From NCBI GenBank assembly GCA_015654925.1, contig JAATFX010000020.1, positions 166,266-230,265 of the forward strand: a DNA stretch of 64,000 nucleotides, read 5' to 3'. Made by a program: the position numbers and the translations under genes. This document shows positions 28,104-37,214 of this stretch, in pieces (the stretch's first letter is position 1; each line of letters begins with the position of its first letter). Under the pieces are notes generated by a model that saw nothing but the letters and a program-made list of their open reading frames with translations, was not told the DNA's origin and did no database searches. The DNA comes from Enterobacterales bacterium (GTDB lineage Bacteria; Pseudomonadota; Gammaproteobacteria; Enterobacterales; Enterobacteriaceae).

Positions 28104-30686
28104 TTATTTTTTGGCAACCTGCCATTTGCCGTCGATATAAAATGCCGTCCAGCCGGTGGCTTTACCGTCTTTTTCCGAGGAGACGTATTGCTGCTTGGTC
28201 TTGCGGCTAAAGCGCACCAGGGTTTTATTGCCGTCGGGGTCTTTAACCGGCGCATCGGCCAGATAGCTCAGTTTCTCAGGCAGGCGATCTTTGAACCTGG
28301 CCAGCTCTTCCACCAGCGGCGCCCGGGTTTCCCGGGATTTGGGGAAGGTATTGGCGGCCAGGAATACCCCGGCGGCGCCGTCGCGCAGGACAAAATAGGC
28401 ATCGGACTTCTCGCACGGCAGCTCCGGCAGCGGCACCGGGTCTTCCTTCGGCGGCGCCACGTCGCCGTTGCGCAGGATTTTGCGGGTATTGGTGCAGTTG
28501 GTGCAGGCCATGTATTTGCCAAAACGCCCCAGCTTGAGGTGCATATCGGCGCCGCACTTCTCGCACTCGACCACCGGCCCGTCGTAGCCTTTGATCCTGA
28601 ACTCGCCCTGCTCGATTTCATAACCGTCGCACAACGGATTGGCGCCGCACACGTGCAGCTTGCGGCCATTATCAATCAGGTAGCTGTCCATGGCGGTGCC
28701 GCATTTCGGGCAGCGCCGGCGCGCGCGCAGGGCGTTGGTTTCGGCATCCTCGCCTTCGAGCAGGTTGAGGGTTTCCGATTCGGGAATCAGGTTGATAGTG
28801 GTCTTGCAGCGCTCTTTGGGCGGCAGGGAATACCCCGAACAGCCGAGGAATACGCCGGTGCTGGCGGTACGAATGCCCATTTTGCGTCCGCAGGTGGGGC
28901 AATCGATACTGGTCATCACCATCTGGTTCAGGCGCATGCCGCCCTCTTCGGGATCTTTTTCCGCCGTCTCAAGCTGCTGGCTGAATTCTTCGAAGAACGA
29001 GTCCAGCACCGCTTTCCATTCCGCCTGGTTGTTGGCCACCTGATCGAGTTTATCCTCCATGCGGGCGGTAAAATCGTAGTTCATCAGTTCGCGGAAATTC
29101 TCTTCCAGGCGGTCGGTAACGATTTCGCCCATTTTCTCGGCGTAGAAACGGCGGTTTTCCACCTGCACGTAACCGCGGTCCTGAATGGTGGAGATGATCG
29201 AAACATAGGTGGACGGCCGGCCGATGCCGCGTTTTTCCAGTTCTTTCACCAGGGAGGCTTCGCTATAGCGGGCCGGTGGTTTGGTGAAATGCTGGCTGGG
29301 CAACAGCTTATTGAGTTCCAGCGTCTGGCCCACGTCAACCGGAGGCAGGGTGCGATCTTCATCGCCCTTGCGCAGCGCCGGCATGACTTTGGTCCAGCCG
29401 TCAAAGCGCAGGATACGGCCTTTGGCGCGCAGCGAATAATCGCCGGCTTTTACCGTCAGGGTGGTGGAATCGTATTGCGCCGGCATCATTTGGCAGGCGA
29501 CGAACTGGCGCCAAATCAGCTGATAGAGCTTTTGCGCGTCCGGTTCCATATCTTTCAGCTGTTCGGCCAGGTTGCCCACGTCCGAAGGACGGATCGCTTC
29601 ATGGGCTTCCTGGGAGTTTTCCTTGCTGGCATATTCATTGGCCTGCTTGGGCAGATATTTAGCGCCGAATTCCGCGCCGATATAATCCCGGGCCATGGTC
29701 AGCGCATCCTGACTCAGGTTGGTGGAGTCGGTACGCATATAAGTGATATGCCCCGCCTCATATAGGCGCTGCGCCAGCATCATGGTCTTTTTGACGCCAT
29801 AGCCCAGCCGGGTGCTGGCGGCCTGTTGCAAGGTCGAGGTGGTGAACGGCGCGCCGGCCTTGCTGCTGGTCGGTTTGTCCTCGCGATCGGCAATGACGTA
29901 ACGGGCGTTTTCCAGCAGCGCGACCGCGGCCTGGGTTTGCTGCTGGTTAACCGGCTTAAACGGCTTGTCGGCGTAATGGGTGACCTGCATCTGCAACTGC
30001 GTTTTGGGGGCGACGTTGAGATCCGCATGCAATTCCCAGTACTCTTCGGGAACAAAGGCTTTGATTTCCCGTTCGCGCTCGACCACCAGGCGTACCGCAA
30101 CCGACTGCACCCGGCCGGCGGACAGGCCGCGGGCCAGTTTTTTCCATAATAGCGGCGACACCATATAGCCCACGACGCGGTCCATAAAACGCCGCGCCTG
30201 CTGGGCGTTGACCCGGTCGATATTGAGCTCGCCCGGCTGCTTGAACGCCTGGGTAATGGCATTGCGGGTAATTTCGTTAAACACCACCCGGCTAAAACGT
30301 TTATCATCGCCGCCAATCACTTCCCGCAGGTGCCAGGCAATGGCTTCCCCTTCGCGGTCAAGGTCGGTTGCGAGGTAAATATGGTCTGCATTCTCCGCCA
30401 GCGCTTTCAGTTCGTTGACGACTTTTTCCTTGCCGGGCAAAATTTCGTAATGGGCGTCCCAGCCGTGGTAGGGGTCGATCCCCATGCGATTGACCAACGC
30501 GGTTTGCGCATCGCTTTTCACTTTTTTCTTTTTGAGCGCGTCGGTGCTTTTTTTGCTGGCTGAACCGCTGGTGGGCAAATCGCGGATGTGACCTACGCTT
30601 GACTTAACGACGTAGTCATTACCTAAATATTTATTAATCGTCTTGGCTTTTGCCGGGGATTCAACGATAACGAGAGCTTTACCCAT
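28104..30686 (-). CDS. topA: DNA topoisomerase I
   Basis: An 860-residue type IA topoisomerase that relaxes negative supercoils. It starts [22 protein letters not shown] (Toprim domain, with [15 protein letters not shown]). The catalytic Tyr sits in [12 protein letters not shown]. The C-terminal zinc modules are CPTCGRK..CSGY, CPKCGTA..CGANPLC and [12 protein letters not shown], followed by Cys-less ribbon domains as in E. coli. ATG at 30686 is the homologous start; the 23 codons upstream in frame are leader. A supercoiling-responsive promoter is expected, and an A/T dyad lies 174 nt upstream. Confidence 0.97.
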   Translation of the reverse strand: MGKALVIVESPAKAKTINKYLGNDYVVKSSVGHIRDLPTSGSASKKSTDALKKKKVKSDAQTALVNRMGIDPYHGWDAHYEILPGKEKVVNELKALAENADHIYLATDLDREGEAIAWHLREVIGGDDKRFSRVVFNEITRNAITQAFKQPGELNIDRVNAQQARRFMDRVVGYMVSPLLWKKLARGLSAGRVQSVAVRLVVEREREIKAFVPEEYWELHADLNVAPKTQLQMQVTHYADKPFKPVNQQQTQAAVALLENARYVIADREDKPTSSKAGAPFTTSTLQQAASTRLGYGVKKTMMLAQRLYEAGHITYMRTDSTNLSQDALTMARDYIGAEFGAKYLPKQANEYASKENSQEAHEAIRPSDVGNLAEQLKDMEPDAQKLYQLIWRQFVACQMMPAQYDSTTLTVKAGDYSLRAKGRILRFDGWTKVMPALRKGDEDRTLPPVDVGQTLELNKLLPSQHFTKPPARYSEASLVKELEKRGIGRPSTYVSIISTIQDRGYVQVENRRFYAEKMGEIVTDRLEENFRELMNYDFTARMEDKLDQVANNQAEWKAVLDSFFEEFSQQLETAEKDPEEGGMRLNQMVMTSIDCPTCGRKMGIRTASTGVFLGCSGYSLPPKERCKTTINLIPESETLNLLEGEDAETNALRARRRCPKCGTAMDSYLIDNGRKLHVCGANPLCDGYEIEQGEFRIKGYDGPVVECEKCGADMHLKLGRFGKYMACTNCTNTRKILRNGDVAPPKEDPVPLPELPCEKSDAYFVLRDGAAGVFLAANTFPKSRETRAPLVEELARFKDRLPEKLSYLADAPVKDPDGNKTLVRFSRKTKQQYVSSEKDGKATGWTAFYIDGKWQVAKK

Positions 30687-30859
30687 TTTTACCTTTACCT
30701 GAATGATGTCTTCTGTAATAAGAAGCTTTTTGTGCGCCAGACCCTGGCTGGGCATACTCTAATTTTATATTGCGGCAGCACCGTCAAAAATCAACCTCTT
30801 TTCAGCCAGTCTGCTTTTTCGCTTTCACCATTAGATCAACCCATTGAAAAATAATATAA

Positions 30860-30892
30860 ATTTATCAATATTGCTATTAAATATTGATAAAT
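30860..30892. repeat. 13-bp perfect A/T-rich inverted repeat between topA and yciN
   Basis: ATTTATCAATATT (30860-30872) and AATATTGATAAAT (30880-30892) surround a 7-nt spacer in the 422-nt divergent gap 30687-31108. No coding gene is seen in that gap. The dyad could be a regulator site or a cruciform-prone element in the topA control region. Confidence 0.65.
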
Positions 30893-31108
30893 CAACTATT
30901 GTTTCGGGTGTACTTGCCCCCCGGACTTACGAAGGCCCACACTCTACATGATAAAAAAGTTGGCGCAACTTATTAGCGGCACAAAGAACGAGTCCGGCCC
31001 GCCGGGCAATTTAAAAACCGGCCGCTGACCGAATAAACCTTAGTCTGTTTGCAGCCAAACACAACCGGGGATTACAATAGTTCCCATAGCCAACCAGGAG
31101 CAAAACTT

Positions 31109-31360
31109 ATGCAAGGTAACACCATTCCCATTGATCGCCAGAGCCTGCTCATCGAAGCAAATAGGATTATTCGGGCGCATGATGAATATTTACACGGTAT
31201 GGAAGCGACCGAAGTGGAACAAAAAGGCGGCGTGCTGATTTTCCGCGGCGAGTTCTTTTTTGACCAGGATGGAATACCCACCCGGAAAACCACGGCGGTG
31301 TTTAATATGTTTAAACATCTCGCCGTCGTGCTGTCGGACAAATACCATTTAGAAGATTAA
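31109..31360 (+). CDS. yciN: DUF2498 protein YciN
   Basis: An 83-residue protein, exactly the E. coli YciN length, with no established function. It has [22 protein letters not shown] at the start and a conserved C-terminal [21 protein letters not shown] end. There is no signal peptide or membrane segment. CAGGAGCAAAACT-ATG fixes the start at 31109; an upstream in-frame start has no RBS. It is divergent from topA, as in E. coli. Confidence 0.93.
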   Translation: MQGNTIPIDRQSLLIEANRIIRAHDEYLHGMEATEVEQKGGVLIFRGEFFFDQDGIPTRKTTAVFNMFKHLAVVLSDKYHLED

Positions 31361-31445
31361 GGTATAGGACAACTTGACCAGACCGGCAACCCCTTATCGT
31401 CATCGCGGGTTGCGGGCTCGTCTCACGGCATATTTATTACAGCTA

Positions 31446-32492
31446 TTACAGCAGGGGCTTCTCGCCCCGTTGCCACCAATAAAGCATCCGCCGTTCGATA
31501 CTTAGCGCCGCGCTGTCGGTAAAACGCGCAAGCAATCGTTTACGCCGCGCGAAACGCACGCTAATTACCTCATGGTCATCCATTTCGGCAATCAGCAGAT
31601 CGTCGCTGGTGCCTACGCCGTCAACCAGTCCGTTTTCCCGCGCCTGGGTGCCGTACCAATGCTCGCCGGTGGCTACCGCTTCGATATCCAGCGAAGGCCG
31701 CATTTTATGGACGAACTGTTTAAACAACTCATGGGTTTCGTTCAGGTCCTGCTGGAACTTCTTCCGCCCTTCCGGCGAATTCTCGCCGAACAGGGTCAAG
31801 GTGCGCTTGTAGGCGCCGGCGGTGTGCAGTTCCATATCTATGTCGTTGCGCTTTAATAGACGGTTAAAGTTTGGAATCTGGGCCACTACGCCAATGGAAC
31901 CGATAATGGAAAATGGCGCGGCGACAATGCGGTCGGCGACGCAGGCCATCATATAACCGCCGCTGGCAGCCACTTTATCCACCGCGACGGTAAGGCGAAT
32001 GCCCCGATCGCGCAGCCGCTGCAACTGCGACGCGGCCAGGCCGTAACCATGCACCACCCCGCCGGGGCTTTCCAGGCGCAGCAATACTTCGTCTTCAGGT
32101 TTGGCTACCGCCAGCACCGCCGTGATTTCCTCCCGCAGGGACGTGACTTCGCCCGCATCCATGCTGCCTTTGAAATCAAGTACGTAAAGGCAGGATTTTT
32201 GCGGCGATTTTTCGCCATTTTTCGCCCGGGAGCGGGCCACTTTGGATTCGCTTTTTTCCTGCTTTTTATAACGTTTGTGCCAGATGCGCTGCTCGGCCTC
32301 CCCCATGCGGGCCAGTTTCATTTCCCGCTGCATTTCACGGTACTGTTTACCCAGGTCGGTTATCTGGATTTCGCCTTTGCGCCGGCGCTGCCGCTGGCGT
32401 AATCCCATAATCAACAGCAGTATCGCGCCAATGGCCAACACCACGGTGATGGTTTTTGCCAGAAAGAGCCCATATAGAGTAATAAATTCCAC
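31446..32492 (-). CDS. sohB: Inner-membrane peptidase SohB (S49 family)
   Basis: A 348-residue signal-peptide-peptidase-like serine protease with an N-terminal transmembrane helix (about 8-30), a basic linker and an S49 domain. The Ser nucleophile lies in DKVAASGGYMMACVAD and the partner Lys in GAYKRTLTL. The start is a GTG at 32492 (VEFITLYGLFL), which matches the E. coli N-terminus and length (349) and is preceded by AAGGCGG; the ATG/TTG readings further upstream add non-homologous sequence. In E. coli extra SohB suppresses degP loss. Confidence 0.93.
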   Translation of the reverse strand: MEFITLYGLFLAKTITVVLAIGAILLLIMGLRQRQRRRKGEIQITDLGKQYREMQREMKLARMGEAEQRIWHKRYKKQEKSESKVARSRAKNGEKSPQKSCLYVLDFKGSMDAGEVTSLREEITAVLAVAKPEDEVLLRLESPGGVVHGYGLAASQLQRLRDRGIRLTVAVDKVAASGGYMMACVADRIVAAPFSIIGSIGVVAQIPNFNRLLKRNDIDMELHTAGAYKRTLTLFGENSPEGRKKFQQDLNETHELFKQFVHKMRPSLDIEAVATGEHWYGTQARENGLVDGVGTSDDLLIAEMDDHEVISVRFARRKRLLARFTDSAALSIERRMLYWWQRGEKPLL

Positions 32493-32776
32493 GCTGCCGC
32501 CTTGCTGAAAGTGATTTCCGTTACGCTCTATTCTAGCTAAGGTCCGGGTTCCCGTCGCCTGATAAATCAGAATATTACGCCTGCGAATTGGGATAAAGGC
32601 CCGGTTTTCACCACTTGCCGGCCGCGACGCCGCAGGGAATAGCGCCAAGGCCGTCCGGGGAAGAGTTACGGATTGAAAACGGGGGCCGTTTCATGCATAA
32701 AATGAGGGGCCGACGGGTAAAATAGCCCTCACTTATCATCCCGGGGTGACCGTTTAGGTTAACAAAGGAGTCTCCC

Positions 32777-33538
32777 GTGTACTATCAGCCCAAGCATGAT
32801 TTACTGGAACAGCGCATTATCATGGTCACCGGTGCCGGAGACGGTATCGGGCGTGAAGCGGCGCTGACCTATGCCCGCCACGGCGCATCGTTGTTGCTGT
32901 TAGGGAGAACCGAGTCCAAACTGGCCGCGGTGCAGCAACAGATTGCCGCCGAGGGCGGCCAGCCGGCGCGAATTTATACCTTGGATTTATCTTCTGCCGT
33001 CGATGAGGATTACCGGCGGCTGGCGGCTTATCTGACAGCCGAGATTCCCCGGCTGGACGGGCTGCTTAATAATGCCGGCCTGCTGGGCGAGGTGTTGCCG
33101 ATGGCGCAGCAGTCCCCCGACAGTTGGCGCCGGGTGATGGAAGTAAATGTGAATGGCACATTTTTACTGACCCAGGCGCTGCTGCCGCTACTATTACAGG
33201 GGGAGCGGCCATCCCTGATTTTCAGCAGTTCCAGCGTCGGGCGCCAGGGGCGGGCCAACTGGGGGGTGTACGCGGTGTCGAAATTCGCCACCGAAGGCAT
33301 GATGCAGGTGTTGGCCGAGGAGTATCCGGCCGCCACGCTGCGGGTGAATTGCATCAACCCCGGCGGTACGCGCACCGGCATGCGCGCCCATGCTTTTCCG
33401 GAGGAGGACAGCGCAAAGCTCAAGACCCCGGCGGATATTATGCCGATTTATCTTTATCTGATGGGTGACGACAGTCGCCGCAAAACCGGTATCAGTTTTG
33501 ATGCCCAGCCGCACCGTAAACCCGGCCCGGCCAATTAA
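32777..33538 (+). CDS. yciK: Short-chain oxidoreductase YciK
   Basis: A 253-residue SDR-family NAD(P)-dependent oxidoreductase with the cofactor motif TGAGDGIG (18-25), NNAG, and the catalytic SSSSVGRQG...YAVSK triad. The substrate is not known. It uses a GTG start, supported by AAAGGAG at ideal spacing and alignment with E. coli YciK. It is followed after 15 nt by btuR, with which it is probably co-transcribed as in E. coli. Confidence 0.94.
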   Translation: MYYQPKHDLLEQRIIMVTGAGDGIGREAALTYARHGASLLLLGRTESKLAAVQQQIAAEGGQPARIYTLDLSSAVDEDYRRLAAYLTAEIPRLDGLLNNAGLLGEVLPMAQQSPDSWRRVMEVNVNGTFLLTQALLPLLLQGERPSLIFSSSSVGRQGRANWGVYAVSKFATEGMMQVLAEEYPAATLRVNCINPGGTRTGMRAHAFPEEDSAKLKTPADIMPIYLYLMGDDSRRKTGISFDAQPHRKPGPAN

Positions 33539-33553
33539 ACCAGGATGAACACC

Positions 33554-34144
33554 ATGAGTGAAGATCGCCACCAGCAGCGTCAGCAACGATTAAAAGAACA
33601 AGTGGACGCCCGGGTCGCCGCGGCCAATGAGCAGCGCGGCATCGTGATTGTATTTACCGGTAATGGCAAGGGCAAAACCACCGCCGGTTTCGGCACCGTG
33701 ACCCGGGCCATCGGACACGGTTTGCATGCCGGGGTGATCCAGTTTATTAAGGGGCAGTGGCCGAACGGCGAGAGAAACCTGCTGGAGCAGCACGGCGTGG
33801 AGTTTCAGGTGATGGCCACCGGCTTTACGTGGAATACCCAAAACCGGGTGACCGATCGGGCGGCGGCCCAGGAGGTGTGGCAACACGGTTTGCGGATGTT
33901 GCGGGATGAGCGGCTGGATTTGGTATTGCTTGATGAGCTGACGTATATGATTACGTATGATTATATTGATTTGCCCGAGGTGATCGAGGCGCTGAAGCAG
34001 CGTCCGGCGCAGCAGACGGTGATTATTACCGGCCGCGCCTGTCACCGGGAGTTGCTGGAGTTGGCGGATACGGTGAGCGAGCTGCGGCCGGTGAAGCATG
34101 CGTTTGATGCGGGGATTAAGGCGCAGCAGGGCGTGGATTGGTAA
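33554..34144 (+). CDS. btuR: Cob(I)yrinic acid a,c-diamide adenosyltransferase
   Basis: A 196-residue ATP:corrinoid adenosyltransferase (CobA/BtuR) that attaches the adenosyl ligand of coenzyme B12. The P-loop GNGKGKTT (36-43) and conserved VQFIKGQWPNGERNLLE-like and LDELTYMI segments are complete. ATG at 33554 (MSEDRHQQRQQR) is chosen because the upstream ATG at 33545 overlaps the AGGA that would serve as its RBS. Confidence 0.95.
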   Translation: MSEDRHQQRQQRLKEQVDARVAAANEQRGIVIVFTGNGKGKTTAGFGTVTRAIGHGLHAGVIQFIKGQWPNGERNLLEQHGVEFQVMATGFTWNTQNRVTDRAAAQEVWQHGLRMLRDERLDLVLLDELTYMITYDYIDLPEVIEALKQRPAQQTVIITGRACHRELLELADTVSELRPVKHAFDAGIKAQQGVDW

Positions 34145-34239
34145 TTGTGATGGCGGGGTTGCCCCGCCAGTCGGCATTGTCGCCGTTCCAGCGGGTGCGG
34201 CGCTTGCCCGGTGTCGGTACGGTGACGGGCCGGGAGCGG

Positions 34240-35124
34240 TTATGAACCGGAGTTGCGTTTGCTGCTTTGGCCGCCGCGGCGGGTCGGCGTGACTACGCTG
34301 TGGCGTTTGACCGCCCGGCGGATTTGGTTGGCCTTCATGCGGCGGCGTTCGCGTTCCACCGGCACTTTGGTGACGGTTTCGGGGGCCATTTCCACCAGTT
34401 CGCGCAGGTAGTTGATCTCGGCCAGCGGCAGTTCGGCCCAGCCGCCGCGCGGCAGGCCTTTCGGCAGCGGGATGGCGCCGTAGCGGGTGCGGATCAAGCG
34501 GCTGACCTGCACGCCCACCGCTTCCCATAAGCGCCTGACTTCGCGGTTACGGCCTTCGGTGAGGGTGACGTTGTACCACTGGTTGAGGCCTTCGCCGCCC
34601 TGGAAGCTGAGGGTGCGAAACGCGCCGGTGCCGTCATCAAGGGTGACGCCTTTGGTCAGCAGGCGCAGTTTTTCGTCGTCCACCTGGCCGAATACCCGGA
34701 CCGCGTATTCGCGTTCGACTTCGCGGCTGGGGTGCATCAGGCGGTTGGCCAGTTCGCCGTCGGTGGTGAACAGCAGCAGGCCGGAGGTATTGATATCCAG
34801 GCGGCCCACGGCAATCCAGCGCGAGCCGGTGAGTTTGGGTAGGCGATCGAATACCGTCGGCCGGCCGTCGGGGTCGCGGCGGGTACAGAGTTCGCCTTCC
34901 GGTTTATAATAGGCCAGTACCCGGCATACCGACTCGCTGGACGCGGTGATGGAGATTACCCGGCCATCAACGCGGATTTTCATTGAGCTGACGGCATCGA
35001 CCCGATCGCCCAGCGTGGCGATTTTGCCATCAACGCTGACGCGGCCTTGCTCAATCAGGGATTCAATTTCACGGCGGGAACCATGCCCGGCGCGGGCCAG
35101 GACTTTTTGCAGCTTTTCGCTCAT
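34240..35124 (-). CDS. rluB: 23S rRNA pseudouridine(2605) synthase
   Basis: A 294-residue RsuA-family pseudouridine synthase with an N-terminal S4 RNA-binding domain (about 3-60). The catalytic core carries the Asp in [15 protein letters not shown] and the motifs [13 protein letters not shown] and LIRTRYG. A basic C-terminal tail follows. RluB modifies U2605 in the peptidyl-transferase region. It is convergent with btuR, and yciO lies upstream on the same strand. Confidence 0.95.
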   Translation of the reverse strand: MSEKLQKVLARAGHGSRREIESLIEQGRVSVDGKIATLGDRVDAVSSMKIRVDGRVISITASSESVCRVLAYYKPEGELCTRRDPDGRPTVFDRLPKLTGSRWIAVGRLDINTSGLLLFTTDGELANRLMHPSREVEREYAVRVFGQVDDEKLRLLTKGVTLDDGTGAFRTLSFQGGEGLNQWYNVTLTEGRNREVRRLWEAVGVQVSRLIRTRYGAIPLPKGLPRGGWAELPLAEINYLRELVEMAPETVTKVPVERERRRMKANQIRRAVKRHSVVTPTRRGGQSSKRNSGS

Positions 35125-35330
35125 TGAGCAACCTCGGCTGTCGCCTTCACAGGCGTCGAATGGTGGCTTTCGCCATATTTTTTCAGTATTATCAGCAACT
35201 TAACTGAAAGCTATCTGGGTATTTTACACTATGCCCGGACGTATAACAATCCATAGTTTATCTGGCGCGCATAATGGCGCCATGGCCCCTGCCGGCCCGG
35301 GCCACGCCGGGCGCGGCAGCCGCGCCGAAC

Positions 35331-35951
35331 TTAAAGAAACGGCGAGATATCACCTACCCCTTCGCGCACCACCACCGGCGTATCATCGGTTAAATCAATA
35401 ACCGTCGTGGGCTGTTGTCCGAGAAAACCGCCGTGAATCACTAAATCCACCAGTTTGCCCAGGCGATCGTTGATCATTTCGGGGTCCGATTCCGCAAAGT
35501 CGTTGCCCGGCAGCATCAGGGTAGTGGACATCAACGGTTCGTTCATCGTTTCCAGCAGCGCCAGGGCGATGGCGTTGGACGGCACGCGCAGGCCGATGGT
35601 TTTACGCTTATCGCTCATCAGGCGGCGGGGGACCTCCTTGGTGGCTTTAAGAATAAAGGTGTATTTGCCCGGCGTATTGTTTTTCATCAGGCGGAATGCC
35701 TGATTATCCACGTGGGCGTAGGTGGATAATTCGGACAGATCGCGGCAGACCAGCGTGAAGTTATGGTTGCCGTCCAATTGCCGAATGCGGCAAATCCGCT
35801 CCATGGCCGTCTTGTCTTCCAGGCGGCAGCCAAGGGCATAACCCGAGTCGGTCGGGTAGACGATGACCGCACCCTTGCGCAGCAAATCGACGGTTTGGTT
35901 GATCAATCTCGGCTGCGGATTTTCAGGGTGAATAGTGAAAAACTGGCTCAT
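35331..35951 (-). CDS. yciO: Sua5/YciO/YrdC-family protein YciO
   Basis: A 206-residue protein of the TsaC/Sua5 fold, which makes threonylcarbamoyl-AMP for tRNA modification. Conserved elements include YPTDSGYALGC, LDGNHNFTLVCRDLSELS and the KxR-like KRKTIGLRVP. YciO is a paralogue of TsaC, so its exact cellular role is less certain. It is transcribed with rnm just upstream (47 nt), as in E. coli. Confidence 0.93.
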   Translation of the reverse strand: MSQFFTIHPENPQPRLINQTVDLLRKGAVIVYPTDSGYALGCRLEDKTAMERICRIRQLDGNHNFTLVCRDLSELSTYAHVDNQAFRLMKNNTPGKYTFILKATKEVPRRLMSDKRKTIGLRVPSNAIALALLETMNEPLMSTTLMLPGNDFAESDPEMINDRLGKLVDLVIHGGFLGQQPTTVIDLTDDTPVVVREGVGDISPFL

Positions 35952-35998
35952 TAATACTCCTTATATCGTCTATCGGGGGATGCCCCCGGCAAACCGCA

Positions 35999-36901
35999 TT
36001 ATCCTTCTGAAGACATTACCGGCGCCGGATCGCGCGCGACCGGCCAGTCGCGCCATATCGGCTCCACGCCGCCCGGCAGCCAGAGTTTGCGTCCCAGCTC
36101 GATCCAGGCGCACGGCTGGTGAAAATCCGACCCCTGCGATGCCAGCAGGCCGCGCTCGCGCGCATAACCCGCCAGCACGGTTTTTTCCTGCGGCGTTTGC
36201 TGGCATAACGACACTTCCATCCCATCCCCGCCCGCCGCGGCAAAGTGGTCCAGCAGGCGTTTCAGCCATTTCGCGGAGAGCCGGTAGCGCCCCGGATGGG
36301 CCACCACCGCCTGCCCGCCCGCCTGTTGGACGGCGCGAACGGCTTCTTCGATTGTACACCACTGGGGCGGAACATAGCCGGTTTTACCCTGGGAAAGGTA
36401 GTTTTTAAATACCTTGGCCACGTTGTCGGCGACGCCGATACTGACCAGATAGCGGGCAAAATGGCCGCGCGTCACCAGTTCGTCCTCCGCCAGCCGGTTG
36501 GCCCCTTCCCAGGCGTTGGCGATGCCCGCATGTTCCAGGCGCGCCGCGATGGTTCTGGCCCGCGCCAGCCGTTTTTCGCGCTGGGCGGCCAGCAGCGCCG
36601 CCATGGCCGGATGTTCGGCATCAATGCCGAGTCCGACGATATGGATTTCATGGTTTTGCCACAGGGTGGAAATCTCCACGCCTGCCACCAGCGTCAACGG
36701 CAGCGCGCCGTCGCTCACCGCCCGCCGCGCGGCCGGCAGCCCGGCGACGGTATCGTGATCGGTAATGGCCAGCACGTCCACGCCCATGGCCACGGCGCGC
36801 GCCACCAGTTCGGCCGGCGAAAACACCCCGTCCGAGGCGGTGGTGTGGCTGTGCAGGTCGTAAATGGTCAGCAGCGATGATTTAACGTAAGTGCCGGTCA
36901 A
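35999..36901 (-). CDS. rnm: 5'-3' exoribonuclease Rnm (RNase AM, YciV), PHP domain
   Basis: A 300-residue PHP-domain phosphoesterase. In E. coli it trims 5' ends of rRNAs and degrades short RNAs. Metal ligands are in YDLHSHTTASDG, ITDHDT, VEIS, AHPGRY and GSDFHQP. No ATG lies near the conserved start; a TTG at 36901 with AGGTAA about 9 nt upstream is the best candidate, so the first 10 or so residues are uncertain. It is divergent from trp, with the trp promoter about 100 nt away. Confidence 0.92.
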   Translation of the reverse strand: MTGTYVKSSLLTIYDLHSHTTASDGVFSPAELVARAVAMGVDVLAITDHDTVAGLPAARRAVSDGALPLTLVAGVEISTLWQNHEIHIVGLGIDAEHPAMAALLAAQREKRLARARTIAARLEHAGIANAWEGANRLAEDELVTRGHFARYLVSIGVADNVAKVFKNYLSQGKTGYVPPQWCTIEEAVRAVQQAGGQAVVAHPGRYRLSAKWLKRLLDHFAAAGGDGMEVSLCQQTPQEKTVLAGYARERGLLASQGSDFHQPCAWIELGRKLWLPGGVEPIWRDWPVARDPAPVMSSEG

Positions 36902-36998
36902 CGGTAAGTTACCTATAAAGAATCAACGTCCCTATCATAACGTCAAACGCGCGTTAATCGAACCTGTTAAATAATTAACGGTCTTTAAGCGCCGGCTG

Positions 36999-37034
36999 TT
37001 GACTTTTCATTGCTGAACTAGTTTACTAGTACGC
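36999..37034 (+). promoter_or_regulatory. trp promoter with TrpR operator
   Basis: TTGACT (-35, 36999-37004), a 17-nt spacer and TTTACT (-10, 37022-37027) form the promoter. The operator GAACTAGTTTACTAGTACGC (37015-37034) overlaps the -10 and is a near-perfect CTAGT...ACTAG dyad, one base from the E. coli trp operator. TrpR with bound tryptophan would block transcription. Confidence 0.95.
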
Positions 37035-37061
37035 ATCGATACAACCAATGAGAATCTGCTG

Positions 37062-37112
37062 ATGATAACCTTAACCGTGGTAACGCTTCGCTGGTGGCGC
37101 ACTTCCCTTTAG
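37062..37112 (+). CDS. trpL: trp operon leader peptide
   Basis: A 16-codon leader, MITLTVVTLRWWRTSL, with tandem Trp codons at 37092-37097 and a TAG stop at 37110-37112. Ribosome stalling at these codons when Trp-tRNA is scarce prevents formation of the attenuator downstream. The Trp-Trp-Arg-Thr-Ser core matches the E. coli leader (14 residues); the N-terminal part differs. Confidence 0.93.
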   Translation: MITLTVVTLRWWRTSL

Positions 37113-37162
37113 CGGGTGGTGTTATCATGCGTCGCTGTCGTCAGACAGAGCAAGATCCCAGC

Positions 37163-37189
37163 AGCCCGCCTATCAAGCGGGCTTTTTTT
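37163..37189 (+). terminator. trp attenuator (3:4 terminator)
   Basis: AGCCCGC (37163-37169) and GCGGGCT (37177-37183) form a 7-bp stem followed by seven T. Upstream GCGGGT (37112-37117), just after the leader stop, can pair with the 5' arm and would act as the competing antiterminator. Confidence 0.93.
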
Positions 37190-37214
37190 ATGGGCGATAA
37201 TCAGGGAAACAATC

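Noticed and set aside
28077..29765. 562-codon open frame antisense to topA
   Set aside because: It is the mirror of a well-conserved gene in GC-rich DNA; no RBS, and no protein family is recognisable.
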